NCBI GenBank assembly: GCA_016219375.1
Contig: JACRNC010000006.1
Coordinates: forward strand, 1 to 64,000
Length of the DNA stretch: 64,000 bases
Direction of reading: 5' to 3'
Origin: Burkholderiales bacterium
GTDB lineage: Bacteria; Pseudomonadota; Gammaproteobacteria; Burkholderiales; Burkholderiaceae_C
The translations under genes and the position numbers were made by a program. The notes below the pieces were generated by a model, which was not told the DNA's origin, ran no database searches, and saw only the letters and a list, made by a program, of their open reading frames with translations. Of this stretch, positions 9,629 to 18,867 are shown one piece after another; the first letter of the stretch is position 1, and each line of letters opens with the position of its first letter.

Positions 9629-9955
9629 TCAGCGCCCGACGTCCGGGGTGAGCAGCAGGCGCTCGACCACGCGGCCGTGGGTGAGGTGCTCGTCGACGAT
9701 CTCGTCGATGTCGTGCGCATCGACGAAGGTGTACCAGGTGCCCTCGGGGTAGACCACGGCCACCGGGGCGCCGCTGCAGCGGTCCAGGCAGCCGGCCTTG
9801 TTGACGCGCACGCCGCCCGGGTGGGCCAGGCCGGCCTCCTTGACGCGCGATTTGCAGCGGTCGAAGCCGTCCTTGGCGCCGTGGTTGGCGCAGCAGTCCT
9901 CGCCGTTCTCCCGCTGGTTGAGGCAGAAGAAGATGTGGCGCTGGTAGTAGCTCAT
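9629..9955 (-). CDS. (2Fe-2S) ferredoxin domain protein
   Basis: This 108-aa protein has a thioredoxin-like 2Fe-2S ferredoxin fold. The cysteines that fit cluster binding are C11, C21/C22, C56 and C60 (GCLDRCSG), and C34 is extra. The start MSYYQRHIFFC is at 9955. A TAGAAT box lies only 8 nt upstream, so the message could be leaderless or have a very short leader. It follows the VanZ gene by 10 bp. The redox partner is unknown. Confidence 0.88.
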   Translation of the reverse strand: MSYYQRHIFFCLNQRENGEDCCANHGAKDGFDRCKSRVKEAGLAHPGGVRVNKAGCLDRCSGAPVAVVYPEGTWYTFVDAHDIDEIVDEHLTHGRVVERLLLTPDVGR

Positions 9956-9965
9956 CGTCGGGATT

Positions 9966-11090
9966 CTAGGTTTGTGCCTGTGCCGCAGCCGGCGGTGTGG
10001 GCTGGGCCAGGCGGGCCAGCAGCCAGACGATGGCCGCATAGGGCCACAGCCAGCCCACCCACTGCGCCAGGCCGTGGAAGCGGATGAAGCGGCCCTGCTC
10101 CCAGCCCTGCAGGCTGAGCACGGCGTAAGGGTCCGGCGGCGCCTGGTTGACCAGGGCGCACAGGCTGGTCAGGCCGACCAGCCCCAGCCCGGCCAGCAGC
10201 CGCGCCGGCAGCCAGGCCAGCACCGCGCCGATGGCCAAGGCCAGCGCGAATCCCGGCGTGGTGGCCGGCGTCAGCCACGACAGTGCATGCGCCGGGCCGA
10301 AGTTCAGCGCCGTGGACAGCGTGGCCGCGCCCCAGCCCAGGGCGGCGCCGCCCAGCATCATGACTAGCCGCGGGCCGACGCGGCGCGTGATGATGAAGGC
10401 CACCACTGCCGGCGCCAGCAGCCCCAGCGCGATGGCGAGCGACTCGCCCAGCGGGGACAGCGGCTCGTTCCAGGCCAGCGGCGCGGGCGCCCACTCGGCC
10501 CAGGGCGTGCCGGCCAGCAGCTCGGCGGCAAAGGCGGTGAGGCGGTCCAGCACCTGGCCCAGCCCGAAGGGCACCGGCGGCGGAAAGAGCAGCCCAAGCG
10601 GCCACAGCAGCAGCAGGATCTGGCCGTTGCCGCTGTGCGGATGCCACCAGCGGTCGCGCCGGCGGCGCAGGGTGTCGAACCAGCCCAGGTCCTGGGCCAG
10701 CACCGCCAGCAGCGCGCCGCTGTAGCCGCCCAGGCTGTTGAGCAGCCAGTCCATGCGCGAGGGCACGCGGGTGGGCAGCAGGTGCTGCAGCGTCTCCAGC
10801 GCCCAGGACAGGCCGCAGGCGATGGCGCTGGCCGCCAGCAGCGCACGCGCCGGAGAGGCCCCGCCACGCAGCAGCGCCACCGCCCACAGCCCGCCTAGCG
10901 GCACGTAGCCGGCGTAGTTGGACAGCAGGTCGAAGGGCAGGTGGTAGTGCGTCCAGTGCAGGCGCAGCACCGCGGGCCAGCCGCCGGCCGGCGGCAGCCA
11001 GCCGGCAAAGGGATGCAGCGTGGCGTAGACGATCAGGCCGGTCAGCAGCCAGGCCAGCGGCCAGGCGGAGCTGCGCGGTGCGGCGGCCAC
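9966..11090 (-). CDS. VanZ family membrane protein
   Basis: This 374-aa polytopic membrane protein starts at a GTG codon (11090). Its N-terminal half has the VanZ-like signature of several TM helices with the SNYAGYVPLG and ALETLQHLLPTRVPSRMDWLLNSLG segments. The C-terminal half adds more hydrophobic spans. VanZ-like proteins outside vancomycin clusters have no settled role and nothing here implies glycopeptide resistance. It sits between hemJ (18 bp upstream) and the 2Fe-2S gene. Confidence 0.85.
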   Translation of the reverse strand: MAAAPRSSAWPLAWLLTGLIVYATLHPFAGWLPPAGGWPAVLRLHWTHYHLPFDLLSNYAGYVPLGGLWAVALLRGGASPARALLAASAIACGLSWALETLQHLLPTRVPSRMDWLLNSLGGYSGALLAVLAQDLGWFDTLRRRRDRWWHPHSGNGQILLLLWPLGLLFPPPVPFGLGQVLDRLTAFAAELLAGTPWAEWAPAPLAWNEPLSPLGESLAIALGLLAPAVVAFIITRRVGPRLVMMLGGAALGWGAATLSTALNFGPAHALSWLTPATTPGFALALAIGAVLAWLPARLLAGLGLVGLTSLCALVNQAPPDPYAVLSLQGWEQGRFIRFHGLAQWVGWLWPYAAIVWLLARLAQPTPPAAAQAQT

Positions 11091-11108
11091 GGTGCGGTCC
11101 GCCCGTCG

Positions 11109-11543
11109 TCAGAAGGGCTTGACGATCACCAGCACGACGATGGCGGCGAACAGCAGCACCGACACCTCGTTGTAGACGCGCAGCCAGCGCTCGCTGCGCC
11201 GGTTGGCCATCTGCTCGAAGTCGCGCAGCAGGCGGCGGTTGTAGTGGTGGTAGCCGATGGTGGCCACGACCAGCGTGAGCTTGGCGTGCATCCAGCCGTT
11301 GCCCGGGCCGCGCAGGCCGATGCCGAAGTACAGCCACAGCACGGCGCCGAAGGCGACCGCCACCAGCATCAGGATGGAGGCGAAGCGGTGCAGCCGGCGG
11401 CCCATCAGCAGCAGCCGCTCGCGCTCGGCATGGCTGTCGGCCGGCACGGACGCCAGGTTGACGAAGATCCGCGGCAGATAGAACAGGCCGGCGAACCAGG
11501 CCGCCACGAAGATGAGGTGCAGGCTTTTGATCCAGGGGTACAT
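11109..11543 (-). CDS. hemJ: HemJ-type protoporphyrinogen IX oxidase (CopD family)
   Basis: This 144-aa four-helix membrane protein of the UPF0093/HemJ group begins MYPWIKSLHLIFVAAWFAGL. HemJ oxidises protoporphyrinogen IX to protoporphyrin IX in bacteria that lack HemG/HemY. The conserved H9 in TM1 and R25 after it, and the WMHAKL motif in a later helix, fit the family. The ATG at 11543 is chosen; the open frame runs 55 codons further with Pro/Arg-rich nonsense. Its closeness to hemB supports a haem role, though copper-resistance CopD-like function cannot be excluded. Confidence 0.82.
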   Translation of the reverse strand: MYPWIKSLHLIFVAAWFAGLFYLPRIFVNLASVPADSHAERERLLLMGRRLHRFASILMLVAVAFGAVLWLYFGIGLRGPGNGWMHAKLTLVVATIGYHHYNRRLLRDFEQMANRRSERWLRVYNEVSVLLFAAIVVLVIVKPF

Positions 11544-11688
11544 AGCCGCCGCATCATAGGCCGGCGGGTGGGCAAAGGCCCCGACGGGCGGGCCGGGCGG
11601 CGGGCGAGGGCGGCGCCCCCGCCGGGTGTTCAGCCAATCGACAGCCTGGGGCCGATAGCCTGGCGCGATCCGGCAAATCTGCGAGGGC

Positions 11689-11718
11689 AAAAAAAGAGCC
11701 CCGGCCAAGGCCGGGGCT
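11689..11718 (-). terminator. sRNA intrinsic terminator
   Basis: On the minus strand a 10-bp perfect stem (AGCCCCGGCC / GGCCGGGGCT, 2-nt loop) is followed by C and seven T. No protein gene ends here on that strand, so it must terminate the upstream small transcript. Confidence 0.88.
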
Positions 11719-11801
11719 GCGAAGCCTTAACGCTGTCATCACGGTAAGGCACCTGCTCAGGGAGGAAAAGCAGGGAATGCGGCCTTGCGGCACGACATTC
11801 G
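11689..11801 (-). ncRNA. Candidate small RNA, about 112 nt, with anti-SD loop
   Basis: This gene-free stretch shows a full transcription unit on the minus strand. There is a promoter (-35 CTGCAC, 17-nt spacer, -10 TATACT), then three hairpins and an intrinsic terminator. Hairpin 1 (11775-11800) has outer stem GAAUG/CAUUC and an inner GCC-GCAA-GGC tetraloop stem. Hairpin 2 (11752-11774) has a 6-bp stem and an 11-nt loop containing CCUCCC. Hairpin 3 (11724-11750) has stem GCCUUA/UAAGGC. The CCUCCC loop could pair with Shine-Dalgarno sequences, as in CCUCC-motif sRNAs of other proteobacteria. It is not a 4.5S, 6S or tmRNA by shape or size. It lies between hemJ and hemB. No family name can be assigned from sequence alone. 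Confidence 0.7.
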
Positions 11802-11807
11802 GGGCGC

Positions 11808-11836
11808 AGTATAGCCAGCAGCCCGGGGGCGTGCAG
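11808..11836 (-). promoter_or_regulatory. Sigma-70-type promoter of the sRNA
   Basis: On the minus strand the -35 box CTGCAC (11831-11836) and -10 box TATACT (11808-11813) are separated by exactly 17 bp. The predicted start is at about 11800-11801. It is the best consensus promoter I see in the window. Confidence 0.7.
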
Positions 11837-11896
11837 GAGGCCGGCTGCGCGATCCTCCCGGCGGCCGTGTCAAAACGCCGAAACTGCTAGCTTTGA

Positions 11897-13090
<1,194 letters not shown>

Positions 13091-13236
13091 GGCTCCCTGG
13101 GGCCGACGTGGCCGGCCAGGCTGCGACGCCGGATCACGGGCCGGGTGCGCCATTGCGGGGCAGAGTGCACGCGCGGCCGCACCGGCCCAGGGGCTGGCCG
13201 CTGCCTGCTGCAAGCCGCGCTCGCTAAGCTGCGGCC

Positions 13237-14490
13237 ATGCGCATCTTCCACATCCGGCCCGACAGCTTCATCGAGCTGGAGGACTTCCCCGAGGAGCTGC
13301 CGCCCACCGGCTTCCTGTGGGCGGCCAGCGGGCGGCGGGAGTTCGAGGTGGCGCAGGCGGCGGTGCAGGCCGCGCTGCAGCGCCTGCACGGCGGGCAGCT
13401 GGTGGACCTGCACGTGGCCGACCTGCTGAACAACCAGCTGCCCTCGCAGTTCGACTACACCTCCTGGTACGACTTCCTGGTCTTTCGCCGGCTGGCTGCG
13501 GGCGTGGGCGCCGACGAGCTGTTCGTGGACGACAGCCACGGCACCGCCGCATCCGCTCGCCGCGCGCTGGAGGCCATCGACACCAGCCCGGTCGGCTTTG
13601 CGGTGTTCGACCGCATCCTGCTGACCGTCCACCCCACCGACTGCCAGGTGCGCGAGGCCTTCATTGCCCGGCTGTCGCAGCTGGCCGGCGCGCAGCCCGC
13701 TGCGGCGGCCCATGGCGGCGGCCTGGGCGCGCGGCTGGTGGCGGCCTCCGACGGCGGCGAGGCCGGCGACCTGCTGGCCGATGCGGCGGTGCAGTCGCGC
13801 ATGGAGGCCCAGGCCGAGGCGCGCGAGCCGCGGCACGAGCAGCGCACCGAGCAGCGCATGGGGGCCAGCCGCATGCCGCCCAGCCCGGCCGACCTGATGC
13901 TGCGCATCGTCAACCACATGGTCGACGGCTACCTGGCGCTGCGCCGGTTGCTCACGCGCCAGCTGGGCTACCTGCAAAGCGAGCTGCTCAGCGCCAGCGG
14001 GCGCTTCGACAACTGGCAGGCGCTGCTGGAGTCGCGCAACGCGCTGCACATGCTGGAGGACATCTGCGAGGACCAGCGCTCGGCCGTGCAGGAGTGGATC
14101 GACGCGCTGGACGAGACGCCCATCCCGGCCAGCAAGTCCGCTGCCCGCGAGCGCGACCTGTTGCGCGTCAGGTCGCGCGACGTGCTGGAGCACATCGAGC
14201 GCGTGCTCGGCCACGTGCGGCGGCTGGAGTCCTCGGCCGAGGGCGCGGTGCAGATGCACTTCTCGGTGCAGAGCAACCGCACCAACGACATCATGCGCAC
14301 GCTGACCGCGCTGACGGCCATCTTCCTGCCGCTGAACCTGATCACCGGCATCTTCGGCATGAACTTCGACGCCCTGCCGCTGATCCACGACGCGGCCGGC
14401 TTCTGGGTGGCCGCGCTGATGATGCTGGCGGTGTGCGCGGTGCTGATCTGGTTCTTCTGGCGCAAGCGCTACCTGGGCGCGCCGCGCTGA
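13237..14490 (+). CDS. corA: CorA family divalent cation transporter
   Basis: CorA proteins form pentameric inner-membrane channels for Mg2+, Co2+ or Zn2+. The 417-aa product has a large N-terminal cytosolic domain, a long helical stalk, and two C-terminal TM helices. The signature FGMNF (GMN at 374-376) ends the first TM helix, and the C-terminus is basic (WRKRYLGAPR). The GMN motif favours CorA over ZntB-like relatives. Which metal it carries is unknown. A TAAGCT box lies just before the start. Confidence 0.92.
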   Translation: MRIFHIRPDSFIELEDFPEELPPTGFLWAASGRREFEVAQAAVQAALQRLHGGQLVDLHVADLLNNQLPSQFDYTSWYDFLVFRRLAAGVGADELFVDDSHGTAASARRALEAIDTSPVGFAVFDRILLTVHPTDCQVREAFIARLSQLAGAQPAAAAHGGGLGARLVAASDGGEAGDLLADAAVQSRMEAQAEAREPRHEQRTEQRMGASRMPPSPADLMLRIVNHMVDGYLALRRLLTRQLGYLQSELLSASGRFDNWQALLESRNALHMLEDICEDQRSAVQEWIDALDETPIPASKSAARERDLLRVRSRDVLEHIERVLGHVRRLESSAEGAVQMHFSVQSNRTNDIMRTLTALTAIFLPLNLITGIFGMNFDALPLIHDAAGFWVAALMMLAVCAVLIWFFWRKRYLGAPR

Positions 14491-14553
14491 CCGCCATGGC
14501 GAGCACCCCTCCCGATCCGCCTTCGCCCGCCCGGCAGCGGGCAGCCGAGGCAG

Positions 14554-16236
14554 ATGCCGCCCCGCTGGCCGCTGGCCGCTGGCGAGGCGACGCTGGCCTT
14601 CCTGCTGCGGCGCATGCGCCACACCAGCGACTTCCCGGCGCTGTCGGAGTCGATTGCCAGCATCCAGAGCCTGTCCAACGCCGAGCACGATCGGCTGGAC
14701 CGGCTGGCCGAGGCCATCCTCAAGGACGTGGCGCTCACGCACAAGCTGCTGCGCGTGGTCAACGCCGCCGGGCTGCGCCGCACCGGCGAGCCCATCAGCA
14801 CCGTGTCGCGCGCCATCGCGCTGATCGGCTATGCGCGGGTGCGCGACCTGGCCACCTCGCTGCTGCTGGTGGAGCACCTGCAGGACAAGCAGCACGCGCA
14901 GCAGCTCAAGGAGGAGTTCGTGCGCGCCGTGCTGGCCGGCACGCTGGCCGACGAGCTCTGCCAGGTGGCCGGCCGCAGCGAGGAGGCCTACCTGGCTGCG
15001 CTGATGCGCAACCTCGGCCGGCTGCTGGCCGAGTTCTACCTGCCGCAGGAGGCGGCCCAGGTGCGCGAGCGCTGCCGGCCGGATGGCGCGCGGGCGGCAG
15101 CGGGCGAGGGTATCGACCCGGGCGCGGCCGCGGCGGGCACCGGCCAGGCGCCCGGGGTCGCATCCGGCGGTGCAACGGCCGCCGCGCCAGTCAGCGAAGC
15201 CCGCGCTTCGGAGGACGTGCTGGGCCTGAGCTACGACGCGCTGGGCGCCGGCGTCGGCCGTCATTGGGGGCTGGCCGACAGCCTGCTGCAGCTGATCGCC
15301 CCGCCCCTGGGCCCGCTGCCCGGCCGCAGCCTGGACGGCGATCCGCAGCGCCTGCGCTGGCTGGCCTCGGCGGCCAACGAGGCTGCCGATGCGCTGTTCT
15401 TCCATCCGCCCGATGTGGCGGCCGACAAGCTGCGCCTGATCGCCATGCGCTATGACCGCGCGCTGGGCGCCGGCCCGCAGGACTGGCTGGACGCCGCCGT
15501 GCGCGCCCGCCAGCGCCTGGCCGAGCTCTCGCGCGGGCTGGAGCTCAAGCTCACGCCGGGCTCGATGGCCGAGCGGCTGCTCGATGCCTATTACGTGGAT
15601 GCGCCGCAGGCCGGCCGCGACCCCGGCCCCCCGGCCGTCTCCGAGCTGGGCGCCCTGGACGCCCCGCGCGCCGAGCCGCCCGCCGAGGACGCGGCGGCCA
15701 TCCTGACCGCCGGCATCCAGGACATCACCGCCACGCTGGTGGAGCCCTTCGCCCTGGCCAGCGTGCTGCGCATGGTGCTGGAGACGCTGCTGCGGGCGCT
15801 GGGCGCGCGGCGGGTGGTCTTCTGCCTGCGCGATGCACGCGCGCCGCGGCTGGTCGGCCGCTTCGGGCTGGGCGAGCGGGCGCAGGAGCTGGCGCCGCGC
15901 TTCGACGTGGCGCTCCTGCCGCCCGGCCCGCCGGCGGGCGCCGCCGTGCCGGACCTGTTCAGCGCCATCGCGCTCAAGGGCGTGGACACGCTGATCGAGG
16001 ACGCCAGTGCGCCGGGCATCGCCGCGCGGCTGCCGCCCTGGTTCCGCCAGGAGCTGGCCGCGCCCACCTTCCTGCTGCTGCCGCTGGCGCTCAAGCAGCC
16101 GGCGGGCGACAAGGTGATCGGCCTGATCTACGCCGACCAGGACCGCCCCGGCGGCCTGCAGCTCGACGAGCGCGAGCTGGCCCTGGTGCGCACGCTGCGC
16201 AACCAGGCGGTGATGGCGTTCCGGATGGCGGGCTAA
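14554..16236 (+). CDS. HDOD-GAF signalling protein with possible frame-variable start
   Basis: The 560-aa frame has an N-terminal HDOD domain (about residues 10-200, e.g. FPALSESIASIQSLS and LKDVALTHKLLRVVNAAG) and a C-terminal GAF-like domain (about 395-555). HDOD proteins act in signalling, often near cyclic-di-GMP circuits; no partner is evident. An ATG at 14496, 5 nt after corA, opens another frame reading MASTPPDPPSPARQ. Deleting one unit of the 7-bp repeat (GCTGGCC twice plus GCTGGCG, 14564-14584) would fuse that start in frame with GEATLAFLLRRMRH. So the true start may be 14496 in a different repeat state, or the gene may use the ATG at 14554. A sequencing error is a third option. Confidence 0.8.
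   Translation: MPPRWPLAAGEATLAFLLRRMRHTSDFPALSESIASIQSLSNAEHDRLDRLAEAILKDVALTHKLLRVVNAAGLRRTGEPISTVSRAIALIGYARVRDLATSLLLVEHLQDKQHAQQLKEEFVRAVLAGTLADELCQVAGRSEEAYLAALMRNLGRLLAEFYLPQEAAQVRERCRPDGARAAAGEGIDPGAAAAGTGQAPGVASGGATAAAPVSEARASEDVLGLSYDALGAGVGRHWGLADSLLQLIAPPLGPLPGRSLDGDPQRLRWLASAANEAADALFFHPPDVAADKLRLIAMRYDRALGAGPQDWLDAAVRARQRLAELSRGLELKLTPGSMAERLLDAYYVDAPQAGRDPGPPAVSELGALDAPRAEPPAEDAAAILTAGIQDITATLVEPFALASVLRMVLETLLRALGARRVVFCLRDARAPRLVGRFGLGERAQELAPRFDVALLPPGPPAGAAVPDLFSAIALKGVDTLIEDASAPGIAARLPPWFRQELAAPTFLLLPLALKQPAGDKVIGLIYADQDRPGGLQLDERELALVRTLRNQAVMAFRMAG
14564..14584 (+). repeat. 7-bp tandem repeat at HDOD gene start
   Basis: The sequence is GCTGGCC, GCTGGCC, GCTGGCG. A unit length not divisible by three means that each slippage event changes the frame joining the upstream ATG (14496) to the HDOD body. 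Confidence 0.75.
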
Positions 16237-16249
16237 GCCGCCGGCGCTC

Positions 16250-17287
16250 TCACGACGCCGCCGCGGCCTGCTCGGCCAGCGTGGCCCGCGCCAGGCACAG
16301 GTCGGACCAGGCCAGGGCCTTGTCCGCCGGGCTGCGCAGCAGGTAGGCCGGGTGGTAGGTCACGATCAGCGGCACGCCGTGGTAGGTGTGCACCTGGCCG
16401 CGCAGGCGGCCGATGGGCTGGTCGCTGCGCAGCAGGGACTGCGCGGCAAAGCGGCCCATGGCCAGGATGATGCGCGGCTGGATCAGCTCGATCTGGCGCA
16501 GCAGGTAGGGCTCGCACTGCGCCATCTCCGCCGGCTGTGGGTTGCGGTTGCCGGGCGGGCGGCACTTGAGCGTGTTGGCAATGAAGACCTGCTGCTCGGG
16601 CGGTGCGTCGGCGCGCGTGAGGCCGACGGCGGCCAGCATGCGGTCCAGCAACTGGCCCGAGCGGCCGACGAAGGGCTCGCCCCGCAGGTCCTCCTGCTCG
16701 CCCGGCGCTTCGCCGACGATCATCCAGTGCGCGCGCTCGTTGCCCACGCCGAAGACGGTTTGCGTGCGGCTGCGGCACAGGTCGCAGGCGGTGCAGCCGG
16801 CCACGGCCTGGCGCAGCGCCGGCCAGTCCATCTGCCCGATGCCGGCCGGGCGGGTGCCGGTGGGCGCGGAGGCGGAGATGGGGGCGGCGCCGCGCTGCGG
16901 GCTGAAGGCGGCCGGCGGCCCGGCGGCGGACATGGCCGGCGCGGTGGCGTGGTCGCCCGCTGAGGTGTCGGCGGCCGGGTGGGCCGCGGGGAGGGGCGAT
17001 CCTGCTGGGCGAGTCGCGGCGCTGCCTGCCGGTCCACCTGCCGGGCCGGCAGCCGCAGGATCAGCCGCAGGATCAGCAGCGGCATCCGTCGGACGATCTG
17101 CTGGCCGACCGCCCGCGTCATCGCCTGCCGGGTGGGCGGCGGCATCGTCCCTCGGGCCGGCGGCCACGGCCTCGTCCCGCCGGGCAGCGCGGCGGCGGCC
17201 CTCGGCCCCGCGCGGTGCGGCGCCGGGCCACCACAGGGTCAGGCCCATCTCGCGCAGCAGGGCGAGCTGGCGGTCGGTCCAGCTCAT
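16250..17287 (-). CDS. Uracil-DNA glycosylase, iron-sulfur type (family 4-like)
   Basis: It removes uracil from DNA in base-excision repair. The 345-aa protein has three parts: a short N-terminus, a long Ala/Pro/Asp-rich linker (about 24-148), and the catalytic domain. The 4Fe-4S ligands fit C165/C168 (CTAC) with C242 and C258; C171 is extra. Motif A is GEAPGEQED (192-200), followed by FVGRSGQLLD and NTLKCRPPGNR. Motif B is HPAYLLR (312-318). The start ATG at 17287 overlaps the rimI stop (ATGA). The order tsaB-rimI-udg is common in betaproteobacteria. Confidence 0.92.
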   Translation of the reverse strand: MSWTDRQLALLREMGLTLWWPGAAPRGAEGRRRAARRDEAVAAGPRDDAAAHPAGDDAGGRPADRPTDAAADPAADPAAAGPAGGPAGSAATRPAGSPLPAAHPAADTSAGDHATAPAMSAAGPPAAFSPQRGAAPISASAPTGTRPAGIGQMDWPALRQAVAGCTACDLCRSRTQTVFGVGNERAHWMIVGEAPGEQEDLRGEPFVGRSGQLLDRMLAAVGLTRADAPPEQQVFIANTLKCRPPGNRNPQPAEMAQCEPYLLRQIELIQPRIILAMGRFAAQSLLRSDQPIGRLRGQVHTYHGVPLIVTYHPAYLLRSPADKALAWSDLCLARATLAEQAAAAS

Positions 17288-17790
17288 GCGGCGGCCTCGC
17301 GCAGGTCCAGGCTCATGACGATGGCGTCCTCGCGGCCATCCCTGGCGGGGTAGTAGGCGCGGCGGCGGGCCACCTCGCGGTAGCCGGCAGCCTGGTAGAG
17401 CTGGCGCGCGCGCTCGTTGCTCAGGCGCACCTCCAGCCACAGCTGCTGCGCGCCGTCCTGCAGCGCGCGCACGCGCAGCGCCTGCAGCAGCGTGCGCGCG
17501 TGGCCGCGGCGCTGCTCGCTGGGCGCCACGGTCAGGTTCAGCAGGTGCATCTCGTCGACGCCCTTCATCGCCCAGTAGTAGCCGACGAGGTGGCCATCGC
17601 CCTCGTCGAACAGGCCTTCGGCCAGGTAGCCGCTGGCCAGCGAACTGAGGAAGTTCTCGCGCGTCCAGGGGAAGTCGTAGGCGGCGTTCTCGATGATCAG
17701 CACCTGCGGCAGATGGGGGATGCCCAGCGTGCGCAGCCGCGTGCCGGGCGCAGCCAGCGGGGCGGTGGGGCGATGGGGCAGGGCGCTCAT
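17284..17790 (-). CDS. rimI: Ribosomal protein S18 alanine N-acetyltransferase
   Basis: RimI is a GNAT-fold enzyme that acetylates the N-terminus of ribosomal protein S18. The 168-aa product has the acetyl-CoA-binding segment LTVAPSEQRRGHARTLL and the LEVRLSNERARQLYQAAGY motif typical of RimI. The N-terminus is about 20 residues longer than average. It lies 128 bp after tsaB and overlaps the glycosylase gene by 4 bp, so the two are translationally coupled. Confidence 0.92.
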   Translation of the reverse strand: MSALPHRPTAPLAAPGTRLRTLGIPHLPQVLIIENAAYDFPWTRENFLSSLASGYLAEGLFDEGDGHLVGYYWAMKGVDEMHLLNLTVAPSEQRRGHARTLLQALRVRALQDGAQQLWLEVRLSNERARQLYQAAGYREVARRRAYYPARDGREDAIVMSLDLREAAA

Positions 17791-17918
17791 GGGGCGGCGG
17801 ACGGTGCTGGGGTGGCCGGGGCGGGGAATGCGGCAAGGCGGGGGCTGGAAGGCGGCGGCGCGTGGCGCGGTGCGGCGTGGCGGGTCGGATCAGCTGGACG
17901 CGGGCGTGTGCCGCGGGC

Positions 17919-18818
17919 TCAGGCCGCCGCCGGTGGTGCCGCGGATGAGGCCTGCGCGGCAGCAGCGGCGCCTGCGGTGCCGGGCGCATCCGAGGCAGCT
18001 GGTGCACCCGCCGCACCTGCTGCACCTGAGGAACGCAAGGCCCGCTCGGCGGTCGTCTCGGCCACCTTGTCGCGCACATAGAGCGGCAGGGCCAGGGCGG
18101 GATCCAGCGCGCGGCCGGCCGCCCAGTCGATCGCCGCCAGACGCAGCAGCGCGGCGCCGCGGGGCTGGGCGTCGGGCAGGCGGCGCACGCTGGCCGGCAG
18201 GGCGGCAAAGGCCTGCGCGTGGGCAGCCAGCGCATTGCCTGCAGCCACCAGGCAGGCGCCGGCGGCGGCCTGGGCGGCCAGCTCGGCGGCCAGCGCATCG
18301 GGCGGCCACAAGGCCGGCGCCTGCTCGGGCTGCCAGCCGCCGGCGGTGAGCCGCCAGCAGGCGGCATAGGCTTCGCCCATGCGGGCGTCGGTCATGGCCC
18401 AGAAGAGCGGGGCGGCGGGATCGGTTGCGGCCGGGGCGGTGGCGGTGGCGGTGGCGGTGGCGGTGGCGGCCTCGTGCGCCGCGCCTGCTTCGAGCGCCAG
18501 GCGCGCGTCCTCGGCCACGGCCAGCAGGGTGTCGATGGCGATCACCGGCCGGCCCGTGCCCAGTGCCAGGCCCTGGGCCACCGCGGCGGCGGTGCGCAGC
18601 CCGGTGAAGGCGCCGGGGCCGCGGCCGAAGGCGATGGCGTCGAGCTGCGCCCAGGCCAGGCCGGCATCGCGCATCAGGCCCTGCAGGGCAGGCAGCAGGC
18701 CGGCGGATGCCGCCGCGCCGGCCGGCAGCTCCAGCGTGCGGCAGCACTCCGGAGCCTGCAGCCCCACATGCACCGCCGAGGTGGCGGCATCCAGGGCGAG
18801 CAGGCGGAGCGCGGACAT
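17919..18818 (-). CDS. tsaB: tRNA t6A biosynthesis protein TsaB
   Basis: TsaB is the scaffold that supports TsaD in adding threonylcarbamoyl to A37 of tRNAs. The 299-aa product starts MSALRLLALDAATSAVHVGL. It keeps the FGRGPGAFTGLRTA loop. Two low-complexity pieces are unusual: an Ala-Thr run at about residue 120-130 encoded by a GCCACC hexamer repeat, and an Ala/Ser-rich C-terminal tail. The t6A partner gene sua5 is 4 kb away. The frame stays open far upstream of the true start. Confidence 0.93.
   Translation of the reverse strand: MSALRLLALDAATSAVHVGLQAPECCRTLELPAGAAASAGLLPALQGLMRDAGLAWAQLDAIAFGRGPGAFTGLRTAAAVAQGLALGTGRPVIAIDTLLAVAEDARLALEAGAAHEAATATATATATAPAATDPAAPLFWAMTDARMGEAYAACWRLTAGGWQPEQAPALWPPDALAAELAAQAAAGACLVAAGNALAAHAQAFAALPASVRRLPDAQPRGAALLRLAAIDWAAGRALDPALALPLYVRDKVAETTAERALRSSGAAGAAGAPAASDAPGTAGAAAAAQASSAAPPAAA
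18435..18469 (-). repeat. GCCACC hexanucleotide repeat in tsaB
   Basis: There are five perfect GGCGGT units on the plus strand at 18435-18464 plus a partial unit. They encode alternating Ala-Thr in TsaB. The unit is a multiple of three, so length change would not shift the frame. Confidence 0.85.
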
Positions 18819-18867
18819 CCCGTCAAGTGTAGCCAGCGGCCCCGCCCGGCCAGCCCGCTGCGGCATC

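Noticed and set aside
11554-11793. Leftward 79-codon frame overlapping the sRNA
   Set aside because: Its Arg/Pro-rich content resembles non-coding GC-rich frames, and the structured RNA explains the region better.
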